A DNA stretch of 64,000 nucleotides from Branchiostoma floridae (Eukaryota > Chordata > Leptocardii > Amphioxiformes > Branchiostomatidae): NCBI RefSeq assembly GCF_000003815.2, contig NC_049980.1, forward strand, positions 20,586,238 through 20,650,237. The letters run 5' to 3'. The position numbers and the translations under genes are program-made. Each line of letters opens with the position of its first letter. Position 1 is the first letter of the stretch. The notes under the pieces are model-generated. The model saw nothing but the letters and a program-made list of their open reading frames with translations. It was not told where the DNA came from and ran no database searches. Below are positions 47,579-59,664 of this stretch, piece by piece.

Positions 47579-49240
47579 TACTGATATTCAGATATTTCGA
47601 TACTAGTAGTGAAAATGCCTTGTGTAGTTATGTAAGAATGAGGACAACCTCCATGCATCATGTCACCCCCATACAAACACATACACAACTGTACACCCCA
47701 CTCAGATGACTTAAGCTCCGACTTTGCGAGCTGTAGGAACGCAGAAGTTACAATCAATCTTCTGTTGATGGTAGATTAGGCTCAGTGACAGTGTTGAACT
47801 TGAACGTAGCCTTGCGCAGACCAGTCATATTGATAAGAGGGTTATCACCAGGGGTGCAGCTCTAGGGTCATGGCATGCTGGTGTGGGTAGACGGTCGGTC
47901 CTGATACACACATGTCCCGGGGGACACATCTCTCTCACGGTGCCTGTTTCTGTCGTACGGATTCACAAATAAACATCCCGCGAATTCATCAATTAACTAG
48001 AGACTTGGCCTTATCTTTCTTTTGTATCGGATGATTTCTTTGTGGTCCTATCAACCAGTCAGTCGATGAGAAGGAGATATGGCAATCTGTTGGCTACTTT
48101 AATTTATAGCTGCACGTTTCAGAGGTATTAGGTAGACTTTGAGGTTCTTGGACTATGTAATTCGTTGATATCGCCAACGATTTCATACATCGGTTTGTTT
48201 TGACTAACAACACGAGCAAAAATGCTGTGTGTGGGCGGCCCCCCTCCCCACCCTGTTGTCTTTAATTAACTATCACCGTACCCATTTTCACGCCCATTTA
48301 GGGAGCTGCCATGCGCGTTTCTCAGCTTGTTACGGATAATTTGGATCTCCCATCGTAACGGGTCAGTATGACGTTCACTTTTTATACAAGATATACGGCG
48401 CAAGGTGCTCAACAGGACTCGAACAAACTGTTAGACCATTGATTCACTGTATATTTTCTCAGTTCCAGATTTTCATGCCTTTTGTGTAACGATGTACTCA
48501 CTTCTGGATAGTTTTGTAATTTGGGGCTTCTGCTATCAAGAAAAAGGAACATTTCATCACGAATGAAATCCTGATGTGAATGTACAGTATATCCGGACAG
48601 CTTTTCAAGCTATATGATATAAATCATAGATCCAATGGCATTGCTGAAACTGGACTATGGTAATGTAATCCGATGATGTAGATCGTCATGTGTCCAGTTT
48701 TCTAAATGTCAATGGAGCAACGCCCTCCTACCCCAGCATCTGCAACCTTTGTTAGGGCAGGATATAACGGACTACGCGGGGCTACATTTGTACTGGGATA
48801 GTTTGCGACTGGGCTACCACACAGTTTGCCACACGGGGAGGAAATTGCCGATAATCCGTCTTGTCACCTTCTCCTGACACGAGCTCTTCTTTTTCCTGGC
48901 CTGCCTCGAATTAGCCCGGGGTCTAGTCTCGACTGTTTTGACAAATTGGACATTATTTCCATCCCGCATCGTGTTACCGCTATCACGGTCTTCTATTGGC
49001 AGACAGGGACTGACGAATCTTTGACCAATTAGGAGGAAGATTCCTGACCGTCATTTGCATAAGGTGAGAAGGAGGGAGATGTGTTGAAGTATTGTACAAC
49101 TCTGTGTGCCAGACCACACATGTCCTTCCGTACTCCAGTTCACCAACAGCCGTGTGAGCCGGTGTATCAGATCTATAGGAGACATCCAGGTTGTAAGAGT
49201 TAATATTTAGGTCCGGCTTCGAGGATATTTCCCACCCAAA
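47579..49240. other. Intergenic between the two bHLH genes, no gene seen
   Basis: No recognised exon. It may contain cis-regulatory sequence for either bHLH copy, but I can point to no specific conserved element. Confidence 0.4.
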
Positions 49241-49527
49241 GCACGGATCATATTCTGGGACGGAAAGGCGGCTTTCCTCGTGAGCGGCTGGGAGGTATCA
49301 CCGTGACCATCGAGAAAGGGAGATCATTAGCTCTCTCCAAAAACAACGCTACGGTTTCATCTCCGCAGGAACTGAAGAAGTACTCAGCAACATTCGCAGC
49401 TCACACAGAGTACACCCTGTTCCTGGACATTTGTCAACCTTTCCAAAGTGTATGACGACATTTCATAAGAGGTAAGAACCTTCAGACTGGTTTACACAAT
49501 TACAGGAAGCCACGGACCAGTCGAGTC

Positions 49528-50995
49528 ATGTCGACGGGAACGGCTAGCGACGTCGACCCGGAGGAGTGTATGGACGTAGAGACGGTCGACGTGGACTCTG
49601 GAAACGAGAGCGTTGAAACCGAAAGCTCGACCCAGGAAGGTTCCCACGATTCTCAGGAGCCCGATGGAACCGGCACCACCAAGAAAGGCCGGCGGCGGAA
49701 GCGAGGCAAGCGGGGGAAGGAGGAACAGCCGCCGAAGGTGAGGACAGCGGCGAACCTACGGGAAAGGACGCGGATGCGTGTCTTGAGTAAGGCGTTCGTC
49801 CGTCTAAAGACCACGTTGCCGTGGGTTCCTGCCGACACCAAGCTGTCCAAGCTGGATACACTTCGACTCGCCTCTTCGTATATAGGGCATCTCAGCAAAG
49901 TCTTACAGGACGACGAAGTGAAAGACACGGCTTTTCATCCTGTCAGTTTGGTAAGGAGATGTCAGACTCACTTATTTTATTCAGACTCTGCAGTTGTTAT
50001 TACCAGTTTGAATAGCCCTGAGAACGGATGTTGATGAATCTTTCCTGGTTAGATCGCATGCGAGAACCTCCGAATCATCATACTACAGGCTAAATCTTGG
50101 CTAGTCAGTGTACTATTACTGGTACCGCAGCATGTCGACTAAGTAAAGCTAGGTCAGACTGTCGTCCGTGTCAGTCAGATTGGAAGAGTTGTAGAATTTT
50201 TTATTCGGACAATTCTGATAAAGAACAAGCTACCCTATTAGGTAAACAGTAGCTTGATCATAAATCTCATCACTTCCTTTTCATAATTATCCAGTCGGAA
50301 TAATTCTAATGTTTCCACGTGCGATGATATCAGTATATAGCAGAACAATGCCAAATCCACTCTGACAATGTCGTCTAAATCACCCTTAACAATGTTTTGG
50401 AGAGACGCCACGATGGTTCGATCACAAACTGTGATACGGCCGGGACCGTTACAAAAACATACATACCGTTAATATGCTGCAATCACGCCGACCATCTTCA
50501 CCGTGTCAATCAATTTAACACAGGCATCACGAAAAATCATCAAAAAAAATTTCAGAAAAAAAACTCTATGTCAGACACAATTATGACTCAGACCTAGGAG
50601 GTGGGAAGTTATCTCCTGACAAAGATTAGACCCTGAGTCATCTTGAAAGTGTTCTCGACATGTTTGTCCGTTTTGTGGTTACTCACTGTCGTAGCGAATC
50701 ATAGAATCAACTATTCTATCTGTCGCAATTTGTTAAGAAACTATGGAACCTTTAGTCTAACTAGTAAAATTGCTCCATACATCTCCATGGCTTCATGGCT
50801 TCATGATAATTGTGAATGTATGTCTATTTCATGACGATGTATTTTAACTTAGATATTTCCTCTGTTGAACAGACATGGCCTTTCGCGATCAACGCCAAAC
50901 TGCAGGATCCAACATCGCCGGATCCGGAGATAGGAACACTCGGGCCGCCGCAAACGGTGGACTCAAGAACTGAGGTCGCTTCTGTCTCGTCCTGA
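49528..50995 (+). CDS. Tcf21/Msc-like: bHLH transcription factor, TCF21/musculin class, copy 2
   Basis: Exons 49528-49950 and 50873-50995 give 181 residues, close to TCF21. The protein starts [10 protein letters not shown], then a long acidic stretch, a basic cluster ([11 protein letters not shown], 54-64) and the bHLH (about 71-127). Its basic region reads [14 protein letters not shown] instead of the class [14 protein letters not shown], keeping the E-box-reading Glu-Arg. Helix 1 and the loop [27 protein letters not shown] are nearly identical to copy 1. The donor is TTTG|GTAAGG and the acceptor TTGAACAG|ACA, phase 0, giving FHPVSL-TWPFAI across the junction, the same intron position as copy 1 and TCF21. 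The C-terminal tail is Pro/Asp/Ser-rich. Same strand and order as copy 1 indicate tandem duplication. Which copy, if either, is closer to Tcf21 or Msc needs a tree. Confidence 0.93.
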
Positions 50996-52000
50996 ACTAA
51001 AACTCTCAGTAGAAATAGCCATCTTTCGGGAGACAGCCCAGCGGGCAGGAATGAGATGACTGTTATCAAGAGGAAAGATTCGTCCCAGTCCCTGCTCTCA
51101 CCCGCTCGATTTTTTTAGTCTTGTACAGGACAGAGCAGATTCAGACTGACATTTTGGTGTTAGAAGAATTATTCCTGCCCTTACTTCAACGTATTCCGTC
51201 CAGGAACGAGGAAATTGTGAGTTTTTTTGCTGAGAAAAAATAATATCTTGATATATCTAGTATCAGATGTACGAAATGACGAGAGACGAAGCTCTATGTG
51301 TGGGGCGGTAATCATTTTAAAGATGTACAGTGAACGTTTGTACCTTTGTTTTAGTATGTTGGTAATCGATCCGAAATCTATAGCTTATCTACATGTACAT
51401 ACAAACCATATTCAGAACAATGTCCGTCTTGTTCCAAGTGCTATACTATATTAGTCTGCACTTTTTCGGATGTTAAGAAATAACCGTGTTTGTTTTTGTT
51501 GGCCCTGCGCTCTGTAAGGTTGGTAATCTACAGGGTATCGCATTGCTGAATAAAAAATCGTGCTGTCAGAAACAACAACAAGTTCGTTATTGATTGAAAA
51601 TGGAAATATGCCGTCAGATCGCCAGGATATGATTCTTTGTACAGAATGTTTAATTGAATTCGTATTCGCTCTTCTTTGAAGAAATTCGTTGGCAATTCCT
51701 CGGAGAAACCCATTTCTTATAGCAAAGTAGATTTAAACGGTCAGCGTGGCGAAGGGGATGTGCCTCTCAGTCAGTTTAGCGGAGCCCCATACTCAATCTC
51801 CAACTGTTGATCTAATAGGGTGGAGTATGGGATCATCTGTTAAATAATTAGGATGGCACCAAGGTTATAGTAAAGGAGATGATGTTCTGATCACCAAAGG
51901 GTATGCTATTGATGCTGTCTACCTTTTCCAGTACAGGATATATCTGTATATCTGTCCAGTCCGTCGTTGTGTGGTAGTCCATATTGCCTGTTCCTTTAGT
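50996..52000. other. Intergenic, includes probable 3' UTR of bHLH copy 2
   Basis: No further exon recognised. Confidence 0.4.
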
Positions 52001-52001
52001 G

Positions 52002-52076
<75 letters not shown>

Positions 52077-52131
52077 TACTACTTATATTAGGAGTACGGG
52101 ACTTGGAGTCGTAGTAGTAGTAGAAGTAGTA

Positions 52132-52164
<33 letters not shown>

Positions 52165-52171
52165 ATAGTAG
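52002..52171. repeat. Inverted pair of trinucleotide microsatellites
   Basis: (TAC)n at 52002-52083 is followed after about 28 bp by (GTA)n at about 52111-52171. The two tracts are reverse complements, so the region can form a long hairpin. Small TTC/GAA interruptions occur in both arms. Confidence 0.9.
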
Positions 52172-55012
52172 CAGTCTTGGACATATTTGACAAAAACACA
52201 ATTGATGCAGTTCTCATTACGTCTTATCACTGATTCAGCCGTTCAAGATGAAGATTATTTCAGCAGTCTTCCACGAGACCGGTACTTGGCTCGCAGCAAA
52301 CCGATTTGGGAGAGTCTAAGTGAAGTTCGTAAGCGTTAAATTCATGTATTACTACATTCATAAGCGGCGTTGTTGAACCAAATTACGGCCCAAACGTCTT
52401 CTACAAGACAATAAAAAGGACTATACACTTAGGTCCTAGATTCTCTTCTATCCCGATTCAGATATTCAGTACAATAATTACGTTTAACTAAGGAGGATTA
52501 AGAGTGACATCGCGTCAGTTCTGGCTGCAATCGTCTTTTAAGCGCTAAAACTTATGACTACCGTACAATATAACAAAATGGAGGCACACGAAACCCAATC
52601 AGCATTTGAACCGACCAGAAGCATCATACGAATTTCAACCGACCACTGCACATCAACTGGTCTTTTTACTAGGTCTTGTTCCGTGCCCCAGAGATGCACA
52701 TGTATCCGCTTTGTATCCATCCTGGGGCTGAACTAAATCGATGTTTGTCCACCTCGCAGCGTGCAGAGGTTAATCATGAACACATTTGCAGTTTGGGGTC
52801 AATTTGAAGTGCTCCTCCCCCATAGTGAACCACCCGTGAGCTGAGGGCGGCCCGCACGGCGATAGGATCTCATTCAATCACGGTAAAACTACATCCAGAA
52901 ACCTACAAATCACTTCTGCCTTCTGTTACAAATTAAACCCTAGTTTCTTCCCTAACTGTAAAATGTTCTTTATTCATGTAAGTTTGAGGTTCTTTCTGTC
53001 GTGTGCTCTCGTTTTTCATGACCCGGCCCGGGATCTGTTTGTCGTGTTAATAGAGAAAGTGATACGTGTTGTTGTTCCATACGTGTATCAACCATCTGCA
53101 ATATAGTTGTTTGATGACCGTGAAATTATATCACATGAAGTGATACCAGCATTCCTAGATTATCGAACAACTTGAATAACGTCTTGCCTCATCTTAAGCC
53201 AAACACTACTTGGTACACTCGAAACACCTAAATATCTGTTCAGTTAAACTGATCCCAAATTCATACCTTAAAAGAATCGAGGTTGTGCCCGAACGAGGGT
53301 GTCGCTGCAGGAAACAAACCAGACGTGTGGTAAGTCTTTTACAGTTTTGATTGTATACACGGGTACCACCAAGGAAAACTATAAACAGAAGAGAAGGGTC
53401 ACTAGATATATGGCATCCCGCGCCAGCCTGGCGTTTCAACGCGACCACCAAACAGACGAGGTCGGGGCACTCGGGTACTGCTGCGATACTGCTGTCTCGA
53501 TACGATCCCTCAGCGCGCGCTTCACATGTGTTTACTCTTCATATCCTTTGTTATTTCTGAAAATAAACCATTTCTTGAAGAAACAGGAATAGAAAACTTT
53601 TAAGGAAAGTCTTGTTTGGGTGAGTTGAGTTCTGATTCCATGCATGGCGTGCTAGTTGTGCAAAGTGTACATGTTTGTAACACTCGCAGAGCACCTATCA
53701 TAGTTGCATGTAGTTGCCAGACTAGACAAAACGATTCAGTCTGAATATAAACGAGAAAAGCAGCCGTAGTTCAAGGTTTCGGCACTCTCCGAAAGATAAC
53801 TAGACCTGGGTGCGTCTAAACTACCATGCCTGTTGCTAAGAAGGCATCTTTTGAATTATTGTTAAGGGATGACACTCTACTCTTCACATTTTCTTCTCTT
53901 CAATTTTCGGATTAGGAATCCACCAAGATCCCAGTTGTGTAAACTTCCATGTAATTCGTCCTTTGTTTATCCTCCACACCGCTTGTTATTGTTAGCCATG
54001 TTATCTGTAGATGGGCTCACTGTGATGCGATTTGTGTTCCACATAGTGGCGTATATTACATGTATTAAAACTCATCGATGTTTACAGCATGGGTCCAAGT
54101 ACTAAATTTTGTTTCGTGTAATTGTTGTGCCAGGTTCACATTTGACCTATGTGAGTGACTAAATGTATTCAGCAGTAGAACTATTGTCATATCTTCATAG
54201 TGCACTTTATGATATCGGATGACATTTAGTTTGAAAATTCTGAGCACGTTTTCGTTCGTAAGTCCCTGACATCGTACAGATCGTACAGACTCCCTCCGAC
54301 TAGAACTCCTACAGGTGCCTCAGATGTCACCTCCAATGTGGTACGTGGCAATAGAATGAAAATACTATGGGGAATGGGGAATTTAGATATTAAACATTGC
54401 GCAGGATACAATGTGTCTCTATGTTACATCGGACATGATATGACTTTTTCATTACGTCAGTTTGAAAAGCTGATCATTGTTGGATACAGAGGGCTATTTA
54501 TTTCAGAAAAATTACAACGCGTGAAATGGATCCACTGGTGCAACCTGGCAGATTTGTGATGGAGGCTTAAATCTCACCAAGACAAGCAAGGATGGGCTTA
54601 GCTAAGTACGATGGCATAGAAAGCGCACAGTACTCCTTAATTATAATTATGACATGGCAAAGAAAAAAGGAACTGATATTTTGACTTTCTATCTGCATTG
54701 GAGGTTATTTCGGCACCTTCTGACTTTGCCGGTCTTACTAGTTCGAATAAAAATCCTTTTGAATAGTGTCATTTTTCTTTGATTACGCCCTGTTTTCTGA
54801 TTGCTACCGTCTTATTGCTGCCGTTTTTTCAACGGTTATCATCGGAGCAAAGTCACCATTGTAATAACAAGCGCCTCCTGTGATGTCTATAATGGAACTT
54901 GCGCACCGAAACAAATGTCGCACTTTAAGTGTTTACTTCTTGTCATGGTCTTGAAAGGGGAGGGGTGTGGTAAGTATATTTGAAATACTGGCAGTGCTCA
55001 TGATAATATCTG
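52172..55012. other. Intergenic, no gene seen
   Basis: No supported exon or RNA gene in about 2.8 kb. The open frames found (for example 53299-53592 plus) have no recognisable domain. Confidence 0.4.
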
Positions 55013-55168
55013 TATCCTGGTATACAAACCTATTGTAATTATAGTTGCCGTGTGTGCGCCGCTTGCGCAGTGTACGGTAGCTACACGTACAACAGGTTTG
55101 GATACCAGGCTATAGTACAACATGTTTGGACACCAGGCTATAGTACAATAGATTTGTAGACCAGGCTA
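55013..55168. mobile_element. Second TAGCCTGG-ended element (MULE type) with repeated right end
   Basis: The left end is TATCCTGGTATACAAACC; the complement of the first right end (to about 55112) is TAGCCTGGTATCCAAACC. Two further copies of the right-end motif (about 28 bp, CCAGGCTATAGTACAA) follow in tandem. The flanks TAATATCTG (55004-55012) and TAGTATCTG (55169-55177) match at 8 of 9 positions, fitting a 9-bp target duplication. It shares its terminal sequence with the hairpin element at 31684. Confidence 0.6.
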
Positions 55169-55785
55169 TAGTATCTGTTCACGGTTGCTGTAATTCTTCC
55201 TGCCATGTACGCTCGGCTTCGGTCCATTCACGCGGGTATCCTGTATGTGGCCGGTGCCTCCGGAGCTCCCACCAGCCGACAACTCGCCGCACACTTGATA
55301 ACCCGAGGCGCGGAGAGAGCCCGACAATCCTCCCTATCTGTTCCGATCACGCCTAATGGTCTCCACCTGTTCTGGCCGCCATTGACCGTGACATTCCAGC
55401 TGCAAAAATGGCCCGCAATAGTCCTAATTAGCCAATTCCGACTTGACCAATTAAACAAGTCAGCTATCTTACCAAGAACAAAAGGTTACAAATTGACCCA
55501 GATGATGTCTGACATGGGGGTAGTGATCTTCAACTTTTACAAACGTTCGTGATCGAGTCGACATTAATCGGTACATGACAAAGAAAACGTTTATTCATTA
55601 TTTGTAAAAACGCTTTGACATCACACAGATAATTGGTCCTATAAGTCGCAATCTTGCGTCAATGAAATGTTCTCATTATCATCACGGTGGCGTATCGTTA
55701 GACTGTAGTGTTATATTATATAACTGATCTTAGTGCCCTCTGTTAATGATTCAAATCTTATTGAATAAGTGACAGGGAACATGTC
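55169..55785. other. Intergenic, no gene seen
   Basis: A GC-rich part at 55200-55400 carries open frames on both strands without family features. Confidence 0.35.
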
Positions 55786-55894
55786 AGACTGCGCAAAAAA
55801 GGCTGCAACTCAAGTAGTGTCGTGTCAGAAGAATTTATCACTCCGACGGATCCTCTCCAACATTGCTCCATAACCAGGTCTACACTGACATCGA
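55786..55894. repeat. Left copy of a sequence duplicated across a gap
   Basis: This 109-bp stretch (from AGACTGCGCAAAAAAGGCTG to ACACTGACATCGA) recurs nearly identically at 55995-56104 on the other side of the Ns. Confidence 0.95.
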
Positions 55895-55994
55895 NNNNNN
55901 NNNNNNNNNNNNNNNNNNNNNNNNNNNNNNNNNNNNNNNNNNNNNNNNNNNNNNNNNNNNNNNNNNNNNNNNNNNNNNNNNNNNNNNNNNNNNN
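55895..55994. other. Assembly gap (100 N), probably artefactual
   Basis: Exactly 100 Ns flanked by the same 109-bp sequence on both sides. Confidence 0.99.
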
Positions 55995-56104
55995 AGACTG
56001 CGCAAAAAAGGCTGCAACTCAAGTAGTGTCGTGTCAGAAGAATTTATCACTCCGACGGATCCTCTCCAACATTGCTCCATAACAAGGGTCTACACTGACA
56101 TCGA
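55995..56104. repeat. Right copy of a sequence duplicated across a gap
   Basis: Differs from 55786-55894 only around CATAACCAGGTC versus CATAACAAGGGTC. It is either an unmerged contig overlap (two haplotypes) or a true tandem duplication. Confidence 0.95.
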
Positions 56105-57700
56105 TATACTACGAACGCCGTGTTGTTCTCAGCCCAATTTCCCAAGTAAGTGTAGACATGGACGAAGGAGTTTCATCAACTCGGATGTCCGTGTTTTGTT
56201 TATCTTCCTGGCCAGATTTGGAGCCTGTAACAAACTTGTCGAGCATGTCTGCGGTGTTAGGGAACGCTAAGACAGTCCGGTAGATTTCTATCCTCCCGAG
56301 CCCAGCACATCTCGTTATATCCGTCCGTAACGAGCCGATGACAAGGTCCTCCTCCCTGATTGGCCGTCAGATGTCGCGGGATCGCCTTGTCACTTCGATT
56401 TATCCGTTGATAACGTTTAATAAGATACACCTGTTGGGAACGTTCTTTCATCCGGCTTGAGGCAGGCCTTCCTTTCCCCGGCTCGGGTTCCTCATAATTT
56501 ACAGGAAACTCAGAAGGAATTTTCGCCGCCCTAGGCGATAACGCGAAGGAGGGCCGTGTTCCTAGGTCGGTGAGGTATTTTGGGGATATGTGTCGAGAGG
56601 AAAACGCGTCCTTCCTACCGTAAACTCGAGTCTTGCAGGGAAGGGGCTCGGGATTACTTCGCCAGCGGCACGGAAATTCAAGCGGTCTCTGCGGAGGTGG
56701 CGGGAGTGGACGCCTGCACGCTAGCGGGGTTGTCGAGCGGCAGGAATGTTGACAAATGGGCAGTAGAAGGCGAGGAAGGTCTAGCTTTGCTAATTTCCGC
56801 CCGAGCGTTGTCACTTCATCCGGTCAGAAGCCATCACCATCCGTCAGTAAATCATGAACGCCCGTCCTAGAACTGTCCTAGTGTCGTACTGTGTCAGATT
56901 TGGCACATCAAAACGGAGCAATGTTTGGCAATGGCAAAATTGGTCAAGTGTTAGAACTCTCTCTGGTTCTGGGCAAATATGAGTTTGTGTATTGCAGGGA
57001 CCAATGAAACGTAATGTAGCTCAATATTTGAACAGCGTGTGAAAATACTTAGTATGTTACAACTGTAGTTCATACAAAGAGGGAGCAAGTCTACAAAAGC
57101 GAACTACAAAATATGTACATGGTGCAGTAACATTATCATGATCGTCCACGTGACACTGACTGTAATATTTTATGTACCATGATTATGATAACCAAATCAA
57201 ACAGTTGTCTCTTTTTGTAAGCTTTTTTGCACAAGCAGAAATAGATACTTGGCCTGCTCCAGCTTCATGACAGGATTGGTCCTTCTCTGAAATGCCTGAT
57301 AAAACTCTTCACTTTTCGTCCTCCACTACACTCATCAACACTTTGTTTTCCCTCTGTATTTCCCCAGTAATAGTAGTTTGGCAAAGTTATAATATGAATA
57401 TTGATACAGAATAACACGGTGATGCCTACTGCCATTTCAACAAGATAAGTTTGTTATTAGTAATCCGAAGCGATATGAACTAGAAAATTTGTCCTGTATA
57501 CGTAGCGAACTTGATTACTTATATCTTTAGCGCATTCGTTGATTTTAACTAACGGCGTTCATATCATATCATAAGATGAGTTGTTACATTTTCCACCACA
57601 TAAACTACACATGCACAAGCGTAACTTTTCTGCTGTTGACATCTCACATATACAATCAGACGTCCACTAATGAACACGATAATACATCTCTCCGCCCCTT
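56105..57700. other. Intergenic with a CpG-rich patch at about 56260-56870
   Basis: The patch holds a 185-codon minus-strand frame without recognisable domains. I read it as a by-product of GC-rich sequence. It may be a promoter region for a gene I cannot identify. Confidence 0.3.
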
Positions 57701-57709
57701 TTCCTCGCC

Positions 57710-57880
57710 GTGTACTTGGCAGCTGTCAGAGCGGGCAGACATTAGCCACCCCACCGCGGGAAGATGTCGGCATCCCCCCGCCAATGGCGTGCTGACAGCT
57801 TCCCTGATGTCTAGGTGGTCTAATCACTTGGCGATAAGCGTGCCATGATGCCATAATTTCCTCCCAGATCATGACTGCCA
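57710..57880. promoter_or_regulatory. Possible regulatory element with CAGCTG and TGACAG sites
   Basis: A compact, GC-richer block in AT-rich surroundings contains a CAGCTG E-box next to CTGTCA, a second CTGACAGCTT, and TCTAATCACTTGG. These resemble bHLH, MEIS/TGIF and NK-type homeodomain sites. The density is suggestive only. Confidence 0.15.
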
Positions 57881-58051
57881 ATAATGGTACCCATGTGGCA
57901 CTTAGGACGAACACTTTCCAAGGTCCTGACGTCAGGAGAGGAAAACTTAATTGAGAGAAAAATTAATTGTTCTTGAAGAACTGCCCCATCATCAGACTGT
58001 AAGGTCAACATGGTGTGAGTCTTCCTGTCTTGTTGGGCATCATTACCAAAT

Positions 58052-58700
58052 AGTCCATTCCAAGTCAAAGAGAGGGGTTTTGCATAATATTTATATTTTT
58101 ATAATATATAATAAAGTTTGACATATTTTGAATAGAAGAATATAGAAGAATATTTCAGTTACAATAGTTCTAAATTGTTCAAACTATTAAGAATGCAAGT
58201 TTGAAAATGTTTGGACCTATCTATCTATGTTGGAAACATTACGAAAGTATCTTTACACATATCGCTTTATCTAGAACAATGTTCAAACATCTAACGTCAT
58301 GTTTTTTTTTCACTGTTAGAACATGTTCTAACAATTTGCATCATTTTTCAAATGGTAGCTTTGGGTTATCGTCCCCGGACTCCATTGTCTGCTTCTTATA
58401 TATCTAGATTTCATTGCTGAACTCTGATGACTGTTTTGTGGTGAATCATCTATGCATGGTACTCGGTAGACATCGCTGTACTTTACAGGAGGTGTGAATT
58501 GTCCTCTTTCCAGCCTACTGACCCAGTTACAGAATGCTGTATCATATCAGAACAAATCCATGTGAATCTATGTTGCAACAGTTTAGAAACTAAAAGCAGT
58601 CGAGTATTCTGCGTAAGACATGTCTCTTACATGCTAGAATATGGTAGAAAATGTTCAGCAAGTCAAATAAAGGTTTGAAATTGTTCAAAACAGTTAATCA
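58052..58700. repeat. Dispersed repeat family, copy 2
   Basis: Collinear with 11445-12055. It contains GTTAGAACATGTTCTAAC (58315-58332), a perfect 18-nt palindrome whose centre GAACATGTTC fits the p53-family half-site pattern. The copy may extend into the gap starting at 58714. Confidence 0.7.
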
Positions 58701-58713
58701 TCTCAGATAAATT

Positions 58714-59561
58714 NNNNNNNNNNNNNNNNNNNNNNNNNNNNNNNNNNNNNNNNNNNNNNNNNNNNNNNNNNNNNNNNNNNNNNNNNNNNNNNNNNNNNNN
58801 NNNNNNNNNNNNNNNNNNNNNNNNNNNNNNNNNNNNNNNNNNNNNNNNNNNNNNNNNNNNNNNNNNNNNNNNNNNNNNNNNNNNNNNNNNNNNNNNNNNN
58901 NNNNNNNNNNNNNNNNNNNNNNNNNNNNNNNNNNNNNNNNNNNNNNNNNNNNNNNNNNNNNNNNNNNNNNNNNNNNNNNNNNNNNNNNNNNNNNNNNNNN
59001 NNNNNNNNNNNNNNNNNNNNNNNNNNNNNNNNNNNNNNNNNNNNNNNNNNNNNNNNNNNNNNNNNNNNNNNNNNNNNNNNNNNNNNNNNNNNNNNNNNNN
59101 NNNNNNNNNNNNNNNNNNNNNNNNNNNNNNNNNNNNNNNNNNNNNNNNNNNNNNNNNNNNNNNNNNNNNNNNNNNNNNNNNNNNNNNNNNNNNNNNNNNN
59201 NNNNNNNNNNNNNNNNNNNNNNNNNNNNNNNNNNNNNNNNNNNNNNNNNNNNNNNNNNNNNNNNNNNNNNNNNNNNNNNNNNNNNNNNNNNNNNNNNNNN
59301 NNNNNNNNNNNNNNNNNNNNNNNNNNNNNNNNNNNNNNNNNNNNNNNNNNNNNNNNNNNNNNNNNNNNNNNNNNNNNNNNNNNNNNNNNNNNNNNNNNNN
59401 NNNNNNNNNNNNNNNNNNNNNNNNNNNNNNNNNNNNNNNNNNNNNNNNNNNNNNNNNNNNNNNNNNNNNNNNNNNNNNNNNNNNNNNNNNNNNNNNNNNN
59501 NNNNNNNNNNNNNNNNNNNNNNNNNNNNNNNNNNNNNNNNNNNNNNNNNNNNNNNNNNNNN
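58714..59561. other. Assembly gap (848 N)
   Basis: Unresolved sequence. Open frames passing through it are artefacts. Confidence 0.99.
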
Positions 59562-59664
59562 TGCTCCAATTGTACCAAAGGATTACCACATCACACTTAG
59601 GCCGTGGGCTGACGCATTTTGTGTAAACTACATTCATGAAATCTACCCAGCAAAGACATCCGCG

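Noticed and set aside
49472-49505. GTAAGA...ACAG pair just before the ATG of bHLH copy 2 that looks like an intron
   Set aside because: Only about 34 nt, too short for a spliceosomal intron; more likely ordinary 5' UTR sequence.
56257-56814. 185-codon minus-strand frame
   Set aside because: Composition follows local CpG richness, no domain, no supporting splice or promoter pattern.
58663-59637. Long minus-strand frames across the 848-N gap
   Set aside because: Openness comes from unknown bases.
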